Below are positions 45,204 through 54,806 of a stretch of DNA of 64,000 nt, piece after piece. The position numbers were made by a program, and so were the translations under genes. The stretch is taken from the NCBI GenBank assembly GCA_963732375.1, contig CAVSZE010000003.1:124001-188000 (forward strand), in the 5' to 3' direction. This stretch comes from RPQJ01 sp963732375. Its GTDB lineage: Bacteria > Pseudomonadota > Gammaproteobacteria > Steroidobacterales > Steroidobacteraceae. The notes beneath the pieces were generated by a model that saw nothing but the letters and a program-made list of their open reading frames with translations, did not search any database and had not been told where the DNA came from. Each line of letters starts with the position of its first letter. Position 1 is the stretch's first letter.

Positions 45204-47002
45204 ATGACGTTACATGCAACGCTGCCCGCGCGATCGCTAGGCACGCTTATGCTCGGCGCCCTTCTCGCACTGGCCGGCTGCGGCGGCGGAGGCTCCGGGT
45301 CCGGCGTCGAATCGGGTGGCGGCAGTGACGGTGGCGCCGGTGGCGGCGCGGGGGCGGCGGCGGCACAGGCCAGACCAGCTACAAGATCCTGGCGACCAAC
45401 AATCTCGGCATGCACTGCGTGGATGCCGACTTCTCGGTGTTCTCGATCCTGCCGCCTTTTAACGTGGTCAATGCCCAGGTGGTTCGCATCGACGGCACGG
45501 GCAAGCCTTCGTTGCTGAACGACTTGAGCGTCGTGTTGCGCTATTCGGCGGTCGCCGATGCCAATGGCTCGATCAACAGTCGCAGCAGCGACAAGACGAA
45601 CTTCTGGCAATACGTGGCGCGGACATACGGTGCGAATCTCCCGCCGGGCCAGGGACTGACGGGCCTGTACATGCCCGCCGAGGCGCCCGGGCCCGACCAG
45701 ACCTCGTTCACGTGGAAGGCGGCCGACACGCTGTTCGAGGCGGAAGGAATTCCGGCCTTTCCGGTTGACGACGCAGGCAACATCAATCGCTATCCGCTGA
45801 TGCGCCTGACGGCGACCGACAAGACGAGCGGCCAGTCACTCTCGACACTGGACGTCGTCCTGCCGGTTTCCGAGGAAACCACCTGCTCGGACTGCCACGC
45901 CACCGGTGGCACCGCGACCCGCGCAGCGGGAATCACCTGGTCGGCCTCAGGGAACCTGGAGATCCAGTCGCGGGAAAACATCCTGCTGCTGCACGACAAT
46001 CGCATGGGCACCACCTTGATGGCGTCGAAGCCGGTGCTCTGCGCTGGCTGCCATTACAGCGCAGCCCTCGACCTCGCGGGCACCGGGCCTGCCGGCTCGC
46101 AGGTCGGCAAGCCGACGATGTCCTCGGCAATGCACGCCTACCACAGCAGCCGGATGCTGAACTCAGCCGGCGTTGCGTACGCAGATGGCTGGGTTCGCCA
46201 GGGCAGCACGCCGCCCGCGCCACAGAACCAGTCCTGCTACCTCTGCCACCCCGGCAAGTCCACCCAGTGCCTGCGCGGCGCGATGACCAGCACTGTGAGC
46301 TGCCAGAACTGTCACGGCGGCATGAGTGCGGTCGGTGGGACGACCGCGTTGGCTGCGGGCGGCAGCATCGACGGCCACAACGACGGCCAGTCGCGTCGCC
46401 CGTGGATCGACCTGCCACGCTGCCAGTCCTGCCACACCGGAGACGCGGTCAGTCACCTCACGCTGCCGGACGCGTCACAAATGTCCACTGACGGCATCCG
46501 CGCCCTGCTCGCGTTCAACTCATCGGATGCGGCAGCGTCACCGCGCCTGGCGGCCAGCTCACGCTTCGCGGAGAACACCGGAAAGCTTTATCGATTCAGC
46601 AAGGGTCACGGCGGCGTCGCCTGCGAGGGCTGCCACAACAGCACGCACGCGATCTGGCCGAATCCCGATGACGCGCACAACGACAACGTGGCCGCGCGGC
46701 AGGTGCAGGGGCATGCGGGCACGGTCACCGAATGCACGGCGTGCCACGGTGCCGGCACACTGGCATTGGGATTGAACGGGCCCCACGGGATACACGTCGT
46801 CGGCGATTCCCGCTGGCGTTCCGGCCATGGAGGCACCGCAAAGCAGAACCGCCAGGCCTGCGCGGCCTGCCACGGCAGCGACTTCCGCGGCTCGCCGCTC
46901 TCAAGAACCGCGGCAAGCCGCAACTGGGGATCACGCAGCGTCGCCATGGGCGTCGAGGTCGGCTGCTACGACTGCCACAACGGCCCGAACGGCGGCGACT
47001 GA
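45204..47002 (+). pseudogene. Nine-haem c-type cytochrome lipoprotein, frame-disrupted in its Gly-rich linker
   Basis: The gene starts with a lipoprotein signal peptide (MTLHATLPARSLG...ALLALAGC, GGGAG upstream) and a Gly-rich linker in one frame, then continues in another frame with GQTSYKILATNNLGMHCVDADF and about 530 residues of cytochrome. Nine CxxCH sites are visible, the first CSDCH and the last CYDCH. A single missing base in the G/C run near 45345-45354 restores one lipoprotein of about 598 residues. As an envelope multihaem protein beside nirS it could carry electrons, but I recognise no named family. If the frame break is real, the product is not exported. Confidence 0.78.
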
Positions 47003-47013
47003 TGGAGCTTGTA

Positions 47014-47044
47014 GCGAACTCGCGCGAACACTGCGCGAGTTCGC
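47014..47044. terminator. Hairpin between convergent genes, possible bidirectional terminator
   Basis: A perfect 12-base-pair stem GCGAACTCGCGC/GCGCGAGTTCGC with a seven-base loop lies between the ends of the cytochrome and FUSC-like genes. No T run is present on either strand, so it may instead stabilise mRNA ends. Confidence 0.5.
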
Positions 47045-47056
47045 GGACCAGCGGAC

Positions 47057-48004
47057 CTACGGCGTATGCGTGCTTCTGGCGGCCCGCCTCATGGTGCGAC
47101 CAGGGTCCGGACGAATGGTCCACAGCAACCACTGGCCGAGCAGCGCGAATGCAAACACTACCGCGCAGGCCATGAATGCCGACCGCAGGTAGTCCAGCGG
47201 CGCATGGTCGAGTTGGTGGCCGACGACCAGCATCAGGAACGGCGTAAGCAAAAGCGCCCTGGTCCAGCGGCGGCCCTGCCCGATGACCAGCATCAGGAAC
47301 CCGACGACGACGAGCAACACCGCCTGCGCGGCCAGGGCCGTCGCGAACTCGAACACGGCCACCATTGCCAGCGTGGCGCACAGTGCGCCCGCCAGGTACA
47401 GGATCGATCGGAGCACGGATTTCTCGATCGCGGGCTGGCCGACAGAGGCGACCGCGAGCGGGATCCACCAGCCGTGCGGCACGCCGAACGCCTTCGCCGC
47501 CAGCCACGCTATCGTGACCAGCACGGCAAGCAACGCCGCGAAGCTGAGCGCCGTCTGCGGGCGCACCGCGCGGGTATCCATGTCAACGTCGCCCATCAAC
47601 GTAAGCGCAAGCAACATGCCGTATGCGCTGCCCGCCGCCATTACCAGCGTTGGCATCAGCACCGCTGACGGCGTCGCAGGCTCGCTGGAGCCTATGAGCG
47701 TGGCCGCAAGCACGGCCAGGACCCCACGCTGGAACCCCTGCGAACTGGCCGCGCCGACAAGCGCAGCCGAGGCCAGGACCAGCGCTGCGACGCCACCGGT
47801 TGATTGGGCCGTTATTGCCGCCGCGGCATAGATGACCGGCAGCAGCAGAGCGAATCCCGCCACCGGGCGGGCCAGCATGCTCATCTGCATCGCAAGAACC
47901 GCGCCGAGCACAAACCAGTGCGCAGCAGCGGTATGACCCGTCGCGTATAGCGCCACCGCCGGACCAAGCAGCAGCGCGAGCACCCCAGAGGCTTTTAATA
48001 TCAT
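47057..48004 (-). CDS. FUSC-like inner-membrane protein
   Basis: The 315-residue protein has about ten hydrophobic helices and few charged residues. The second half contains WWIPLAVASVGQPAIEKSVLRSILYLAGALCATL, which resembles the FUSC/aromatic-acid exporter signature (helix pair, then R-x-x-x-R-x-x-G). The cytoplasmic domain of full-length AaeB-type pumps is missing. Function uncertain: small-molecule export is the best guess. It converges on the multihaem cytochrome gene. Confidence 0.6.
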   Translation of the reverse strand: MILKASGVLALLLGPAVALYATGHTAAAHWFVLGAVLAMQMSMLARPVAGFALLLPVIYAAAAITAQSTGGVAALVLASAALVGAASSQGFQRGVLAVLAATLIGSSEPATPSAVLMPTLVMAAGSAYGMLLALTLMGDVDMDTRAVRPQTALSFAALLAVLVTIAWLAAKAFGVPHGWWIPLAVASVGQPAIEKSVLRSILYLAGALCATLAMVAVFEFATALAAQAVLLVVVGFLMLVIGQGRRWTRALLLTPFLMLVVGHQLDHAPLDYLRSAFMACAVVFAFALLGQWLLWTIRPDPGRTMRRAARSTHTP

Positions 48005-48133
48005 TGTTGTTCTCGCTCGCCACTTTTTGGTGCAAGAACCAGGCCAAAGGAATCATGTCTTTACAAATCAATGCATTGCGTTTGGCCGAAATATGCCGCA
48101 ACCACGATATGTAAAAAGCACCGACGCGGCGCG

Positions 48134-49330
48134 TCAGCAGCGCTCGAGCAGCGCGAGCGTCTCGACGTGGTGGGTATTCGGAAAGAAGTCGTATGGGCGG
48201 ATCGCCGACACGCTGTACCCGGCGGCCTCGAACGCCTCGAGATCGCGCGCAAGGGTACCGGCGCTGCAGGAAAGGTAGGCCACCCTCTCGGGGCGAAGCT
48301 CGTCCGCGAGCGCGCCCGCGACCTCACCCTCGAGGCCAGAGCGCGGCGGATTGACGTACGCGGCGAGTTCTTCCCCGAGCTCACGCCTGCTCCACCACTC
48401 CCGGACCTGCGGCAGTCGCTGGGTACAAGTGCCACGCAGCACATGAGCGAGCGGAGCGTTCTTCGCGGCAAACGACACTGCCTCACCGGAGAGTTCCACG
48501 CCCAGCGCGACGCTGCCCGCCTCGGTCCACGTCTTGAGAGTCGCGCCAAGACCGCAATATAGATCGAGCACGGCGACAGCAGGGCTGGGCGCGACGTGTG
48601 TCGCTGCGTCGTTCATTGCACGAGCATGCAGTCCCGGCATTGCCTGCATGAAGGCCGTCGGACCGTGCAGGAATCCGCGCGAGTCTCGCGACTCGGCGCT
48701 GCCCTCGAGCAATTGCCAGCCACTGCGAGCAAACAGGCGCCTGCCGGCCGCAGGATGGCAGTGCAGCCACAGGCCCTCGATACCGATGCCTGCCACGGCC
48801 GACGCGACGTGCGACAGGCATTCGCGATCGACCCTGTGGGCCTTCACGATCAGCGTGGCCTGCGCTCCCGCTACGTGGAGGTATGCAAGCGGAAATCCGT
48901 CGCCCGGCGGCAGGCATTCGACCAGCATGTGCACCAGTGCGCGCACGCGTTCGGTGTGCACCGGGCAGTCGTGGATTGGGATGAGTTCGTCGCGGCGCAT
49001 GAGCCCGAAACGCCAGCCCTGCTCATTCGACCAGCGCGCCGTCAGCGTGACCCGGTCGCGGTATCCAAGGCGCTCACTCTCGGCGGGTGCATCGATCGGA
49101 GCGATCCGGTCGGACCAGGGCGCAAGCACGCGTGCGAGATAGGCGCTCTTCTGGGCGAGACTGTCGTCGGCGGTGAATCGCCGATGGCGACAGCCATGGC
49201 AGGTGGGCTCGCAGCCCGCAGCAAGTGCCACGACCGGGATCAAGCTCGGCCCGGCCGCAAATACAGCGTTCCTGTCGATGACGAGACCCGTCCGAGCGCA
49301 CCCTCTTGGAGCGGCGATCATGAACTGCAT
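48134..49330 (-). CDS. TrmA/RlmC/RlmD-type RNA 5-methyluridine methyltransferase
   Basis: This protein of about 398 residues has Fe-S cysteines near the front (CEPTCHGC and a fourth in IHDCPVH), a SAM motif VLDLYCGLGATLKTW, NPPRSGLEGEV, the catalytic cysteine in LSCSAGTLARDL, and YDFFPNTHHVETLALL, the family C-terminus. The N-terminal TRAM domain of RlmD is absent, as in RlmC. It methylates C5 of a uridine in rRNA or tRNA; which one cannot be told. ATG 49330 and 49321 are both possible. Confidence 0.87.
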   Translation of the reverse strand: MQFMIAAPRGCARTGLVIDRNAVFAAGPSLIPVVALAAGCEPTCHGCRHRRFTADDSLAQKSAYLARVLAPWSDRIAPIDAPAESERLGYRDRVTLTARWSNEQGWRFGLMRRDELIPIHDCPVHTERVRALVHMLVECLPPGDGFPLAYLHVAGAQATLIVKAHRVDRECLSHVASAVAGIGIEGLWLHCHPAAGRRLFARSGWQLLEGSAESRDSRGFLHGPTAFMQAMPGLHARAMNDAATHVAPSPAVAVLDLYCGLGATLKTWTEAGSVALGVELSGEAVSFAAKNAPLAHVLRGTCTQRLPQVREWWSRRELGEELAAYVNPPRSGLEGEVAGALADELRPERVAYLSCSAGTLARDLEAFEAAGYSVSAIRPYDFFPNTHHVETLALLERC

Positions 49331-49462
49331 GGGCCTGGAGCCGCAACACACGCCCGGATTGACAGCAGGGCCCGGTGCGACAAGGATGCTCGCCTACCTT
49401 CACCAACCCTCGCAGGCGGGCGGCCATGCCGCCCTGCCTCCCGTGGGATCCGAGGCCCGGAA

Positions 49463-50680
49463 ATGCACGAACGCCCCATGCGCGTCCACGTTGTCCTGTC
49501 GACCATTGCCCTCGCGGGCGCGCTTTCCGGTTGCGGCAAGGCGCAGCAAGGCCCTGCACAGGGCCCGGGCGCGATGCCCGTCACCGTCGTTACACTGCGT
49601 GCCGAGCCGGTCACGTTGGTCCGCGAGCTTCCGGGCCGCACCAGCGCCTTCCTGGTTGCCGAGGTCCGGCCCCAGGTGACCGGCATCGTCAAGGCCCGGC
49701 TCTTTACTGAGGGCTCCAGCGTCAAGGCTGGCCAGGCCCTCTATCAACTCGACGACGCGACCTATCGCGCGGACTACGGAGTCGCGAAGGCTGCGGTTGC
49801 CCGCGCCGAAGCAACGCTGGAGGCTGCAAGGCTGCGGGCCGGCCGGACCGGCGAACTGGTCAAGACCGGCGTTGTCAGCGCGCAGGACAACGACAATGCC
49901 ATCGCGGCCCTTGGCCAGGCGGAGGCCGAACTGCAGTCGAGCCGCGCGGCGCTTACGGCGGCCGGTGTGGTGCTCGGCTACGCGCGCGTCACCTCGCCGA
50001 TCTCGGGCCGCGTCGGCAAGTCCGCGGTCACCGAGGGAGCGCTGGTCAAGGCAGCGCAGGACGCGCCGCTCGCCACCGTGCAGCAGCTCGATCCCGTATA
50101 CGTCGATGTCACGCAGTCCAGCGCGGAACTACTGCAACTCAAGCGCGAACTGGCGGAGGGCGCACTCGAGCAGGAAGCCTCCCTTCCGGTGACAATCGTG
50201 CTGGAGGACGGTCGCCACTACACGCACCCCGGCATGCTCGAGTTTTCCGACGTCAGCGTCGACCCGACGACTGGAAGCTACCTGCTCCGGATCAAGGTAC
50301 CGAATCCCGAGCGACTGCTGTTGCCGGGCATGTACGTTCGCGCGCTGGTTGGCAACGGCGTCCGGCCGCAAGGCATCCTCGTTCCCCAGCAGGGTATTGC
50401 CAGGGATCCGCAGGGCAACGCGACCGCGCTCGTGGTTGGCAAGGACGAGAAGGTCGAACTGCGTGCGGTCCAGGTGAGCCGCACCATCGGCGACCAGTGG
50501 CTGGTGGACGGCGGTCTCGAGGCAGGCGACAGGGTCATCGTCGAAGGCCTGCAGAAAGTGCAGCCCGGCGCGCCGGTCACGGCGACCGAGGCCAGCCCGC
50601 CGGGCACGCCGGCGGCACCGCCGGCCCCAGCCGATAGCGCGGCCGCTGGAGAAAAACCCGCCGCCGCGCGGCAGCAATAG
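49463..50680 (+). CDS. RND efflux periplasmic adaptor (AcrA/MexA type)
   Basis: The 405-residue lipoprotein has a lipobox (LAGALSGC, near residue 24) and then adaptor domains: RTSAFLVAEVRPQVTGIV, the biotinyl-lipoyl half-motif VKAGQALYQLDD, a helical hairpin (AVARAEATLEAARLRAGRTGELV), YARVTSPISGRVG, and a beta-barrel with LLLPGMYVRALV. It links the inner-membrane pump to an outer-membrane channel. GAGG precedes ATG 49463. The pump gene starts 12 bases later. No TolC-like gene lies in the window. Confidence 0.94.
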   Translation: MHERPMRVHVVLSTIALAGALSGCGKAQQGPAQGPGAMPVTVVTLRAEPVTLVRELPGRTSAFLVAEVRPQVTGIVKARLFTEGSSVKAGQALYQLDDATYRADYGVAKAAVARAEATLEAARLRAGRTGELVKTGVVSAQDNDNAIAALGQAEAELQSSRAALTAAGVVLGYARVTSPISGRVGKSAVTEGALVKAAQDAPLATVQQLDPVYVDVTQSSAELLQLKRELAEGALEQEASLPVTIVLEDGRHYTHPGMLEFSDVSVDPTTGSYLLRIKVPNPERLLLPGMYVRALVGNGVRPQGILVPQQGIARDPQGNATALVVGKDEKVELRAVQVSRTIGDQWLVDGGLEAGDRVIVEGLQKVQPGAPVTATEASPPGTPAAPPAPADSAAAGEKPAAARQQ

Positions 50681-50692
50681 GCGCGCCTGGCC

Positions 50693-53600
50693 ATGGCACG
50701 ATTCTTCATCGACCGGCCGGTGTTCGCCTGGGTGCTGGCGATCATCGTGATGCTCTCGGGCGTCATATCCATCACGCGGCTGGCGGTCGAACGCTACCCG
50801 ACCATCGCGCCGCCGACGATCTCGATCTCTGCGTACTACCCGGGCGCCACTGCGCAGGCGGTCGAGGAATCCGTCACGCAGATCATCGAGCAGAGCATGA
50901 AGGGCCTCGACGGGCTGATCTACATGTCCTCGACCAGCGAGTCCGATGGCGGCGCAAGTATCTCGCTCACATTCGAAAGCGGCACGAATGCGGACGTCGC
51001 GCAGGTGCAGGTGCAGAACAAGCTGCAACTGGCCACGCCGCTGCTGCCAGCCACCGTCCGCCAGCAGGGCGTCAGCGTCAACAAGTCAGACACGGGATTC
51101 CTGATGGTCGTGGCCTTCCTGTCCAACGACGGCCGGCTCAAGTCAGACGATGTCGCGGACTACGTCACCGCAAACGTGGTGGACCCGCTCGCACGCGTGA
51201 CCGGCGTCGGCAACGTGCAGGCCTTCGGCACCAGGTATGCGATGCGAATCTGGCTGGACCCGAGCCGTCTCGAGACCTATCGCCTGAATCCGTCGGACGT
51301 GATCGCCGCCATCCGCGCGCAGAACCAGCAGGTCGCGATCGGCGAACTGGGCGGCACGCCCGCGATCGCGGGCCAGCAGTTGAACGCATCGATCACCGCC
51401 CAGGGCCGCCTGCAGACACCCGAGCAGTTCCGCGGCATCGTGCTGCGCGGCAATGAGGACGGCTCGGTGCTGACGCTCGGCGAGGTGGCCCGGGTGGAAC
51501 TGGGCGCGGAGAGTTACAGCCACATCGCCAGGTTCAACGGACGCCCGGCCACAGGCCTCGCCGTGTCGCTCGCGACCGGCGCCAATGCACTCGCCACCTC
51601 CCGCGCAGTGGAAGCGAAGCTCAAGGAGCTGTCGAAGTCGTTTCCACCGGGGGTCGAGACGGCCGTTCCCTTCGACACCACTCCGTTCGTTCGGTCCGCG
51701 ATCCAGGGCGTGATCGTGACGCTGCTCGAGGCCATCGCGCTGGTGTTCCTGGTGATGTACCTGTTCCTGCAGAACCTGCGCGCGACGCTGATCCCGACCA
51801 TCGCGGTGCCGGTCGTGCTGCTCGGCACGTTCTCGGTACTGGCGGCGCTCGGCTACTCGGTCAACATGCTGACGATGTTCGCGATGGTGCTCGCGATCGG
51901 GTTGCTGGTGGACGACGCCATCGTGGTGGTCGAGAACGTCGAGCGCATCATGCACGAGGAAGGACTCTCGCCGCTGGAAGCGACGCGCAAGTCCATGGAC
52001 CAGATCACCGGCGCGCTGGTCGGCGTCGGGCTGGTGCTCGCGGCAGTGTTCGTGCCCATGGCCTTCCTCGGTGGGTCCACGGGCATCATCTATCGCCAGT
52101 TCTCCGCGACCATCGTCTCGGCCATGGCGCTCTCGGTCGCGGTCGCGATCATCCTGACACCGGCGCTCTGCGCCACGATGCTGAAGCCAGTGCCGAGCGG
52201 CGGACACGCCGGAAGCGGCGGTTTCTTCGGCTGGTTCAATCGCATGTTCGACCGCGGCAGCACCCACTACCAGGGCTCGGTGCGCCGCATGCTGGGCCGG
52301 CGCGGCCGCTATCTGGCAGGGTTCGCGGCGATGGTGGCGATCATGGTCGTGCTGTTCCTGCGCCTGCCCACCGCCTTCCTGCCGCAGGAAGACCAGGGCT
52401 GGCTGATGGCACAGATCATGACACCGGCAGGCGCGACCCAGGAGCGCACGATGAACTCGATCTACGCGGTCGAGCGACATTTCCTCGAGAACGAGAAGGA
52501 CACGGTCCGCTCGGTGTTCACGGTGCAGGGCTTCAGCTTCTCCGGCAGCGGGCAGAACGCCGGTATCGCGTGGGTCAACCTGAAAGACTGGTCGGAACGG
52601 AAGTCGAAGGAACTCGGCGTCGACGCCGTCGCCCAGCGCGCAATGATGCACCTGATGCAGATCAAGGACGCGTTCGCGTTCGCATTCGCCCCTCCCCCGC
52701 TGCCCGAACTCGGCACTTCAAAGGGCTTCGTGTTCAACCTGAAGGACGAAGCGGGCCTCGGTCACGAAGCACTGATTGCAGCCCGCAACCAGTTCCTCGG
52801 CGCGGCCAGCCAGAACAAGCTGCTTGCGAACGTGCGGCCGAACGGGCAGGACGACGCACCGCAGTTCCGCATCGACGTGGACAACAGGAAAGCTGCAGCA
52901 CTCGGTGTGTCGATAGACGACATCAGCGCGACACTCTCCACGGCGTGGGGCGGCCAGTACATCGACGATTTCGTGGATCGCGGGCGTGTGAAGCGCGTGT
53001 ACGTGCAGTCCGACGCGCCGTACCGCATGGTGCCCGAGGATTTCAGCCGCTGGAGCGTCCGCAATTTGCAGGGCGAAATGGTGCCGTTCCAGGCATTCGC
53101 CAGCTGGCGCTGGGACTACGGTCCGCCGCGGCTCGAGCGCTACAACGGCGCCTCGTCGCTCGAGATCAATGGCGAAGCGGCGCCGGGTGTCAGTTCCGGC
53201 GCGGCGATGGCAGAGGTCGAAAAGCTCGTTTCCCAGCTGCCGCGCGGCATCGGCCTCGAGTGGACCGGACAGTCCTACCAGGAACGCGCGGCCGGCGCGC
53301 AGACGCCGCTGCTCTACACGCTGTCGCTGCTGGTCGTGTTCCTGTGCCTCGCGGCCATGTACGAGAGCTGGACCATCCCCACCGCGGTGATGCTGGTCGT
53401 CCCGATCGGCATCCTGGGTACCGTGCTCGCGACCACGCTGCGCGGCATGGAGCGCGACGTGTACTTCCAGGTGGCGATGCTCACGACCGTGGGTCTCTCG
53501 AGCAAGAACGCGATCCTGATCATCACCTTCGCCAAGGACAATCTCGCGCAGGGCATGGACCTCGTCGAGGCGACCCTGGGCGCGGTGCGCGTCCGGCTGC

Positions 53601-53827
53601 GCCCGATCCTGATGACATCGCTCGCGTTCGGACTTGGAGTGCTGCCACTGGCGATTGCGACCGGCGCCGGCTCCGGGGCACAGCGCGCGATCGGCACCGG
53701 CGTGCTGGGTGGCATGATCGCCGGCACCCTGCTCGGCGTATTCTTCACGCCGCTGTTCTTCGTCACGGTGCAGCGCCTTTTCGGACGCGATCGTCGGCCG
53801 GCGGCGACACCCGCCGACGCCGGCTGA
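50693..53827 (+). CDS. RND efflux transporter (AcrB/MexB type, HAE1)
   Basis: The 1044-residue pump begins ARFFIDRPVFAWVLAIIVMLSG, contains two sets of six helices with large periplasmic loops, and has the proton-relay Asp pair in AIGLLVDDAIVVVENVER (helix 4) and the HAE1-type FVPMAFLGGSTGIIYRQFS. The second half includes VGLSSKNAILIITFAKD. It exports hydrophobic drugs and toxic amphiphiles by proton exchange. It forms an operon with the adaptor gene; the deacetylase gene begins 10 bases after it. Confidence 0.96.
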   Translation: MARFFIDRPVFAWVLAIIVMLSGVISITRLAVERYPTIAPPTISISAYYPGATAQAVEESVTQIIEQSMKGLDGLIYMSSTSESDGGASISLTFESGTNADVAQVQVQNKLQLATPLLPATVRQQGVSVNKSDTGFLMVVAFLSNDGRLKSDDVADYVTANVVDPLARVTGVGNVQAFGTRYAMRIWLDPSRLETYRLNPSDVIAAIRAQNQQVAIGELGGTPAIAGQQLNASITAQGRLQTPEQFRGIVLRGNEDGSVLTLGEVARVELGAESYSHIARFNGRPATGLAVSLATGANALATSRAVEAKLKELSKSFPPGVETAVPFDTTPFVRSAIQGVIVTLLEAIALVFLVMYLFLQNLRATLIPTIAVPVVLLGTFSVLAALGYSVNMLTMFAMVLAIGLLVDDAIVVVENVERIMHEEGLSPLEATRKSMDQITGALVGVGLVLAAVFVPMAFLGGSTGIIYRQFSATIVSAMALSVAVAIILTPALCATMLKPVPSGGHAGSGGFFGWFNRMFDRGSTHYQGSVRRMLGRRGRYLAGFAAMVAIMVVLFLRLPTAFLPQEDQGWLMAQIMTPAGATQERTMNSIYAVERHFLENEKDTVRSVFTVQGFSFSGSGQNAGIAWVNLKDWSERKSKELGVDAVAQRAMMHLMQIKDAFAFAFAPPPLPELGTSKGFVFNLKDEAGLGHEALIAARNQFLGAASQNKLLANVRPNGQDDAPQFRIDVDNRKAAALGVSIDDISATLSTAWGGQYIDDFVDRGRVKRVYVQSDAPYRMVPEDFSRWSVRNLQGEMVPFQAFASWRWDYGPPRLERYNGASSLEINGEAAPGVSSGAAMAEVEKLVSQLPRGIGLEWTGQSYQERAAGAQTPLLYTLSLLVVFLCLAAMYESWTIPTAVMLVVPIGILGTVLATTLRGMERDVYFQVAMLTTVGLSSKNAILIITFAKDNLAQGMDLVEATLGAVRVRLRPILMTSLAFGLGVLPLAIATGAGSGAQRAIGTGVLGGMIAGTLLGVFFTPLFFVTVQRLFGRDRRPAATPADAG

Positions 53828-53837
53828 CGGGCCACGC

Positions 53838-54806
53838 ATGGCAACGACCTCACCCGTGGCAGACGCCGCGCGGACGCCGGTCGCGTTCATCGCGCATCCC
53901 GCATGTCGGCTGCACCAGATGGCGCCGGGCCATGCCGAGCAACCGGCACGCGTGGCCGTCATTCCGGAAGAACTCCGCACGCGGGGACTCTACGACCTGC
54001 TGGAACATTTCGAAGCGCCGCGCGCGACCAATGAGCAACTCGCACGGGTCCACCCCGTCGAGTACCTCGAGCACATCCGTGCGAAGGCCCCTTCAGCCGG
54101 GCTCGAGATCCTCGATCCGGACACCGCCATGTGTCCGGAGACGCTCGAGGCGGCGTTGCGGGCAGCTGGCGCGAACGTGCTCGCCGTGGACCTGCTGATG
54201 TCCGGGCGCGCCCGCCGCGCGTTCTGCAACGTGCGCCCCCCGGGCCATCACGCCGAGGGCAGTCGCGCGATGGGATTCTGCCTGTTCAACAACGTGGCGG
54301 TTGGCGCCGCGCACGCACTCGAACGCCATGGCCTCGAGCGCGTGGCGATCCTCGATTTCGACGTGCACCTGGGGAATGGCACCGAAGACATCTTCCGCGA
54401 CGACGATCGCGTGCTGCTTTGCTCGCTGTTCCAGTACCCGCTCTACCCGGACATGAACCCGCCGTCGGTACCCGGGCGCATCGTCAATTGCCCGCTGCCG
54501 GCAGGCAGCGGTAGCACGGAATTTCGAGCGGCGGTCACCGAGCACTGGCTTCCGGCGCTCGATGCATTCGCACCGCAGCTGATCTTCGTCTCGGCGGGGT
54601 TCGACGCGCACGCGTCCGACCCGCTGGCCCAGTTGCGGCTTGCGACCGACGATTACGCGTGGATCACCGACGCCGTCCGCACCGTCGCCGATCGCCACGC
54701 CACTGGCCGGGTCGTATCCACGCTCGAGGGCGGTTACGATCTCGCTGCGCTCGCCGCGAGCGGCACGACTCACATCGAGCGCCTAATGGCGGACGCGACC
54801 GCCTGA
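53838..54806 (+). CDS. Histone-deacetylase family amidohydrolase
   Basis: The 322-residue protein has the deacetylase motifs NVRPPGHHAEGSRAMGFCLFNNVA (two catalytic histidines), the zinc-binding ILDFDVHLGNGTEDIF, VSAGFDAHASDP (third zinc ligand) and LEGGYDLAAL. Family members remove acetyl or polyamine acyl groups; the class II-like bacterial branch often acts on acetylpolyamines. The zinc Asp and His are kept, but the second His of the usual DVHHGNG is Leu. Its 3' end overlaps the convergent AraC gene by 24 bases. Confidence 0.9.
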   Translation: MATTSPVADAARTPVAFIAHPACRLHQMAPGHAEQPARVAVIPEELRTRGLYDLLEHFEAPRATNEQLARVHPVEYLEHIRAKAPSAGLEILDPDTAMCPETLEAALRAAGANVLAVDLLMSGRARRAFCNVRPPGHHAEGSRAMGFCLFNNVAVGAAHALERHGLERVAILDFDVHLGNGTEDIFRDDDRVLLCSLFQYPLYPDMNPPSVPGRIVNCPLPAGSGSTEFRAAVTEHWLPALDAFAPQLIFVSAGFDAHASDPLAQLRLATDDYAWITDAVRTVADRHATGRVVSTLEGGYDLAALAASGTTHIERLMADATA

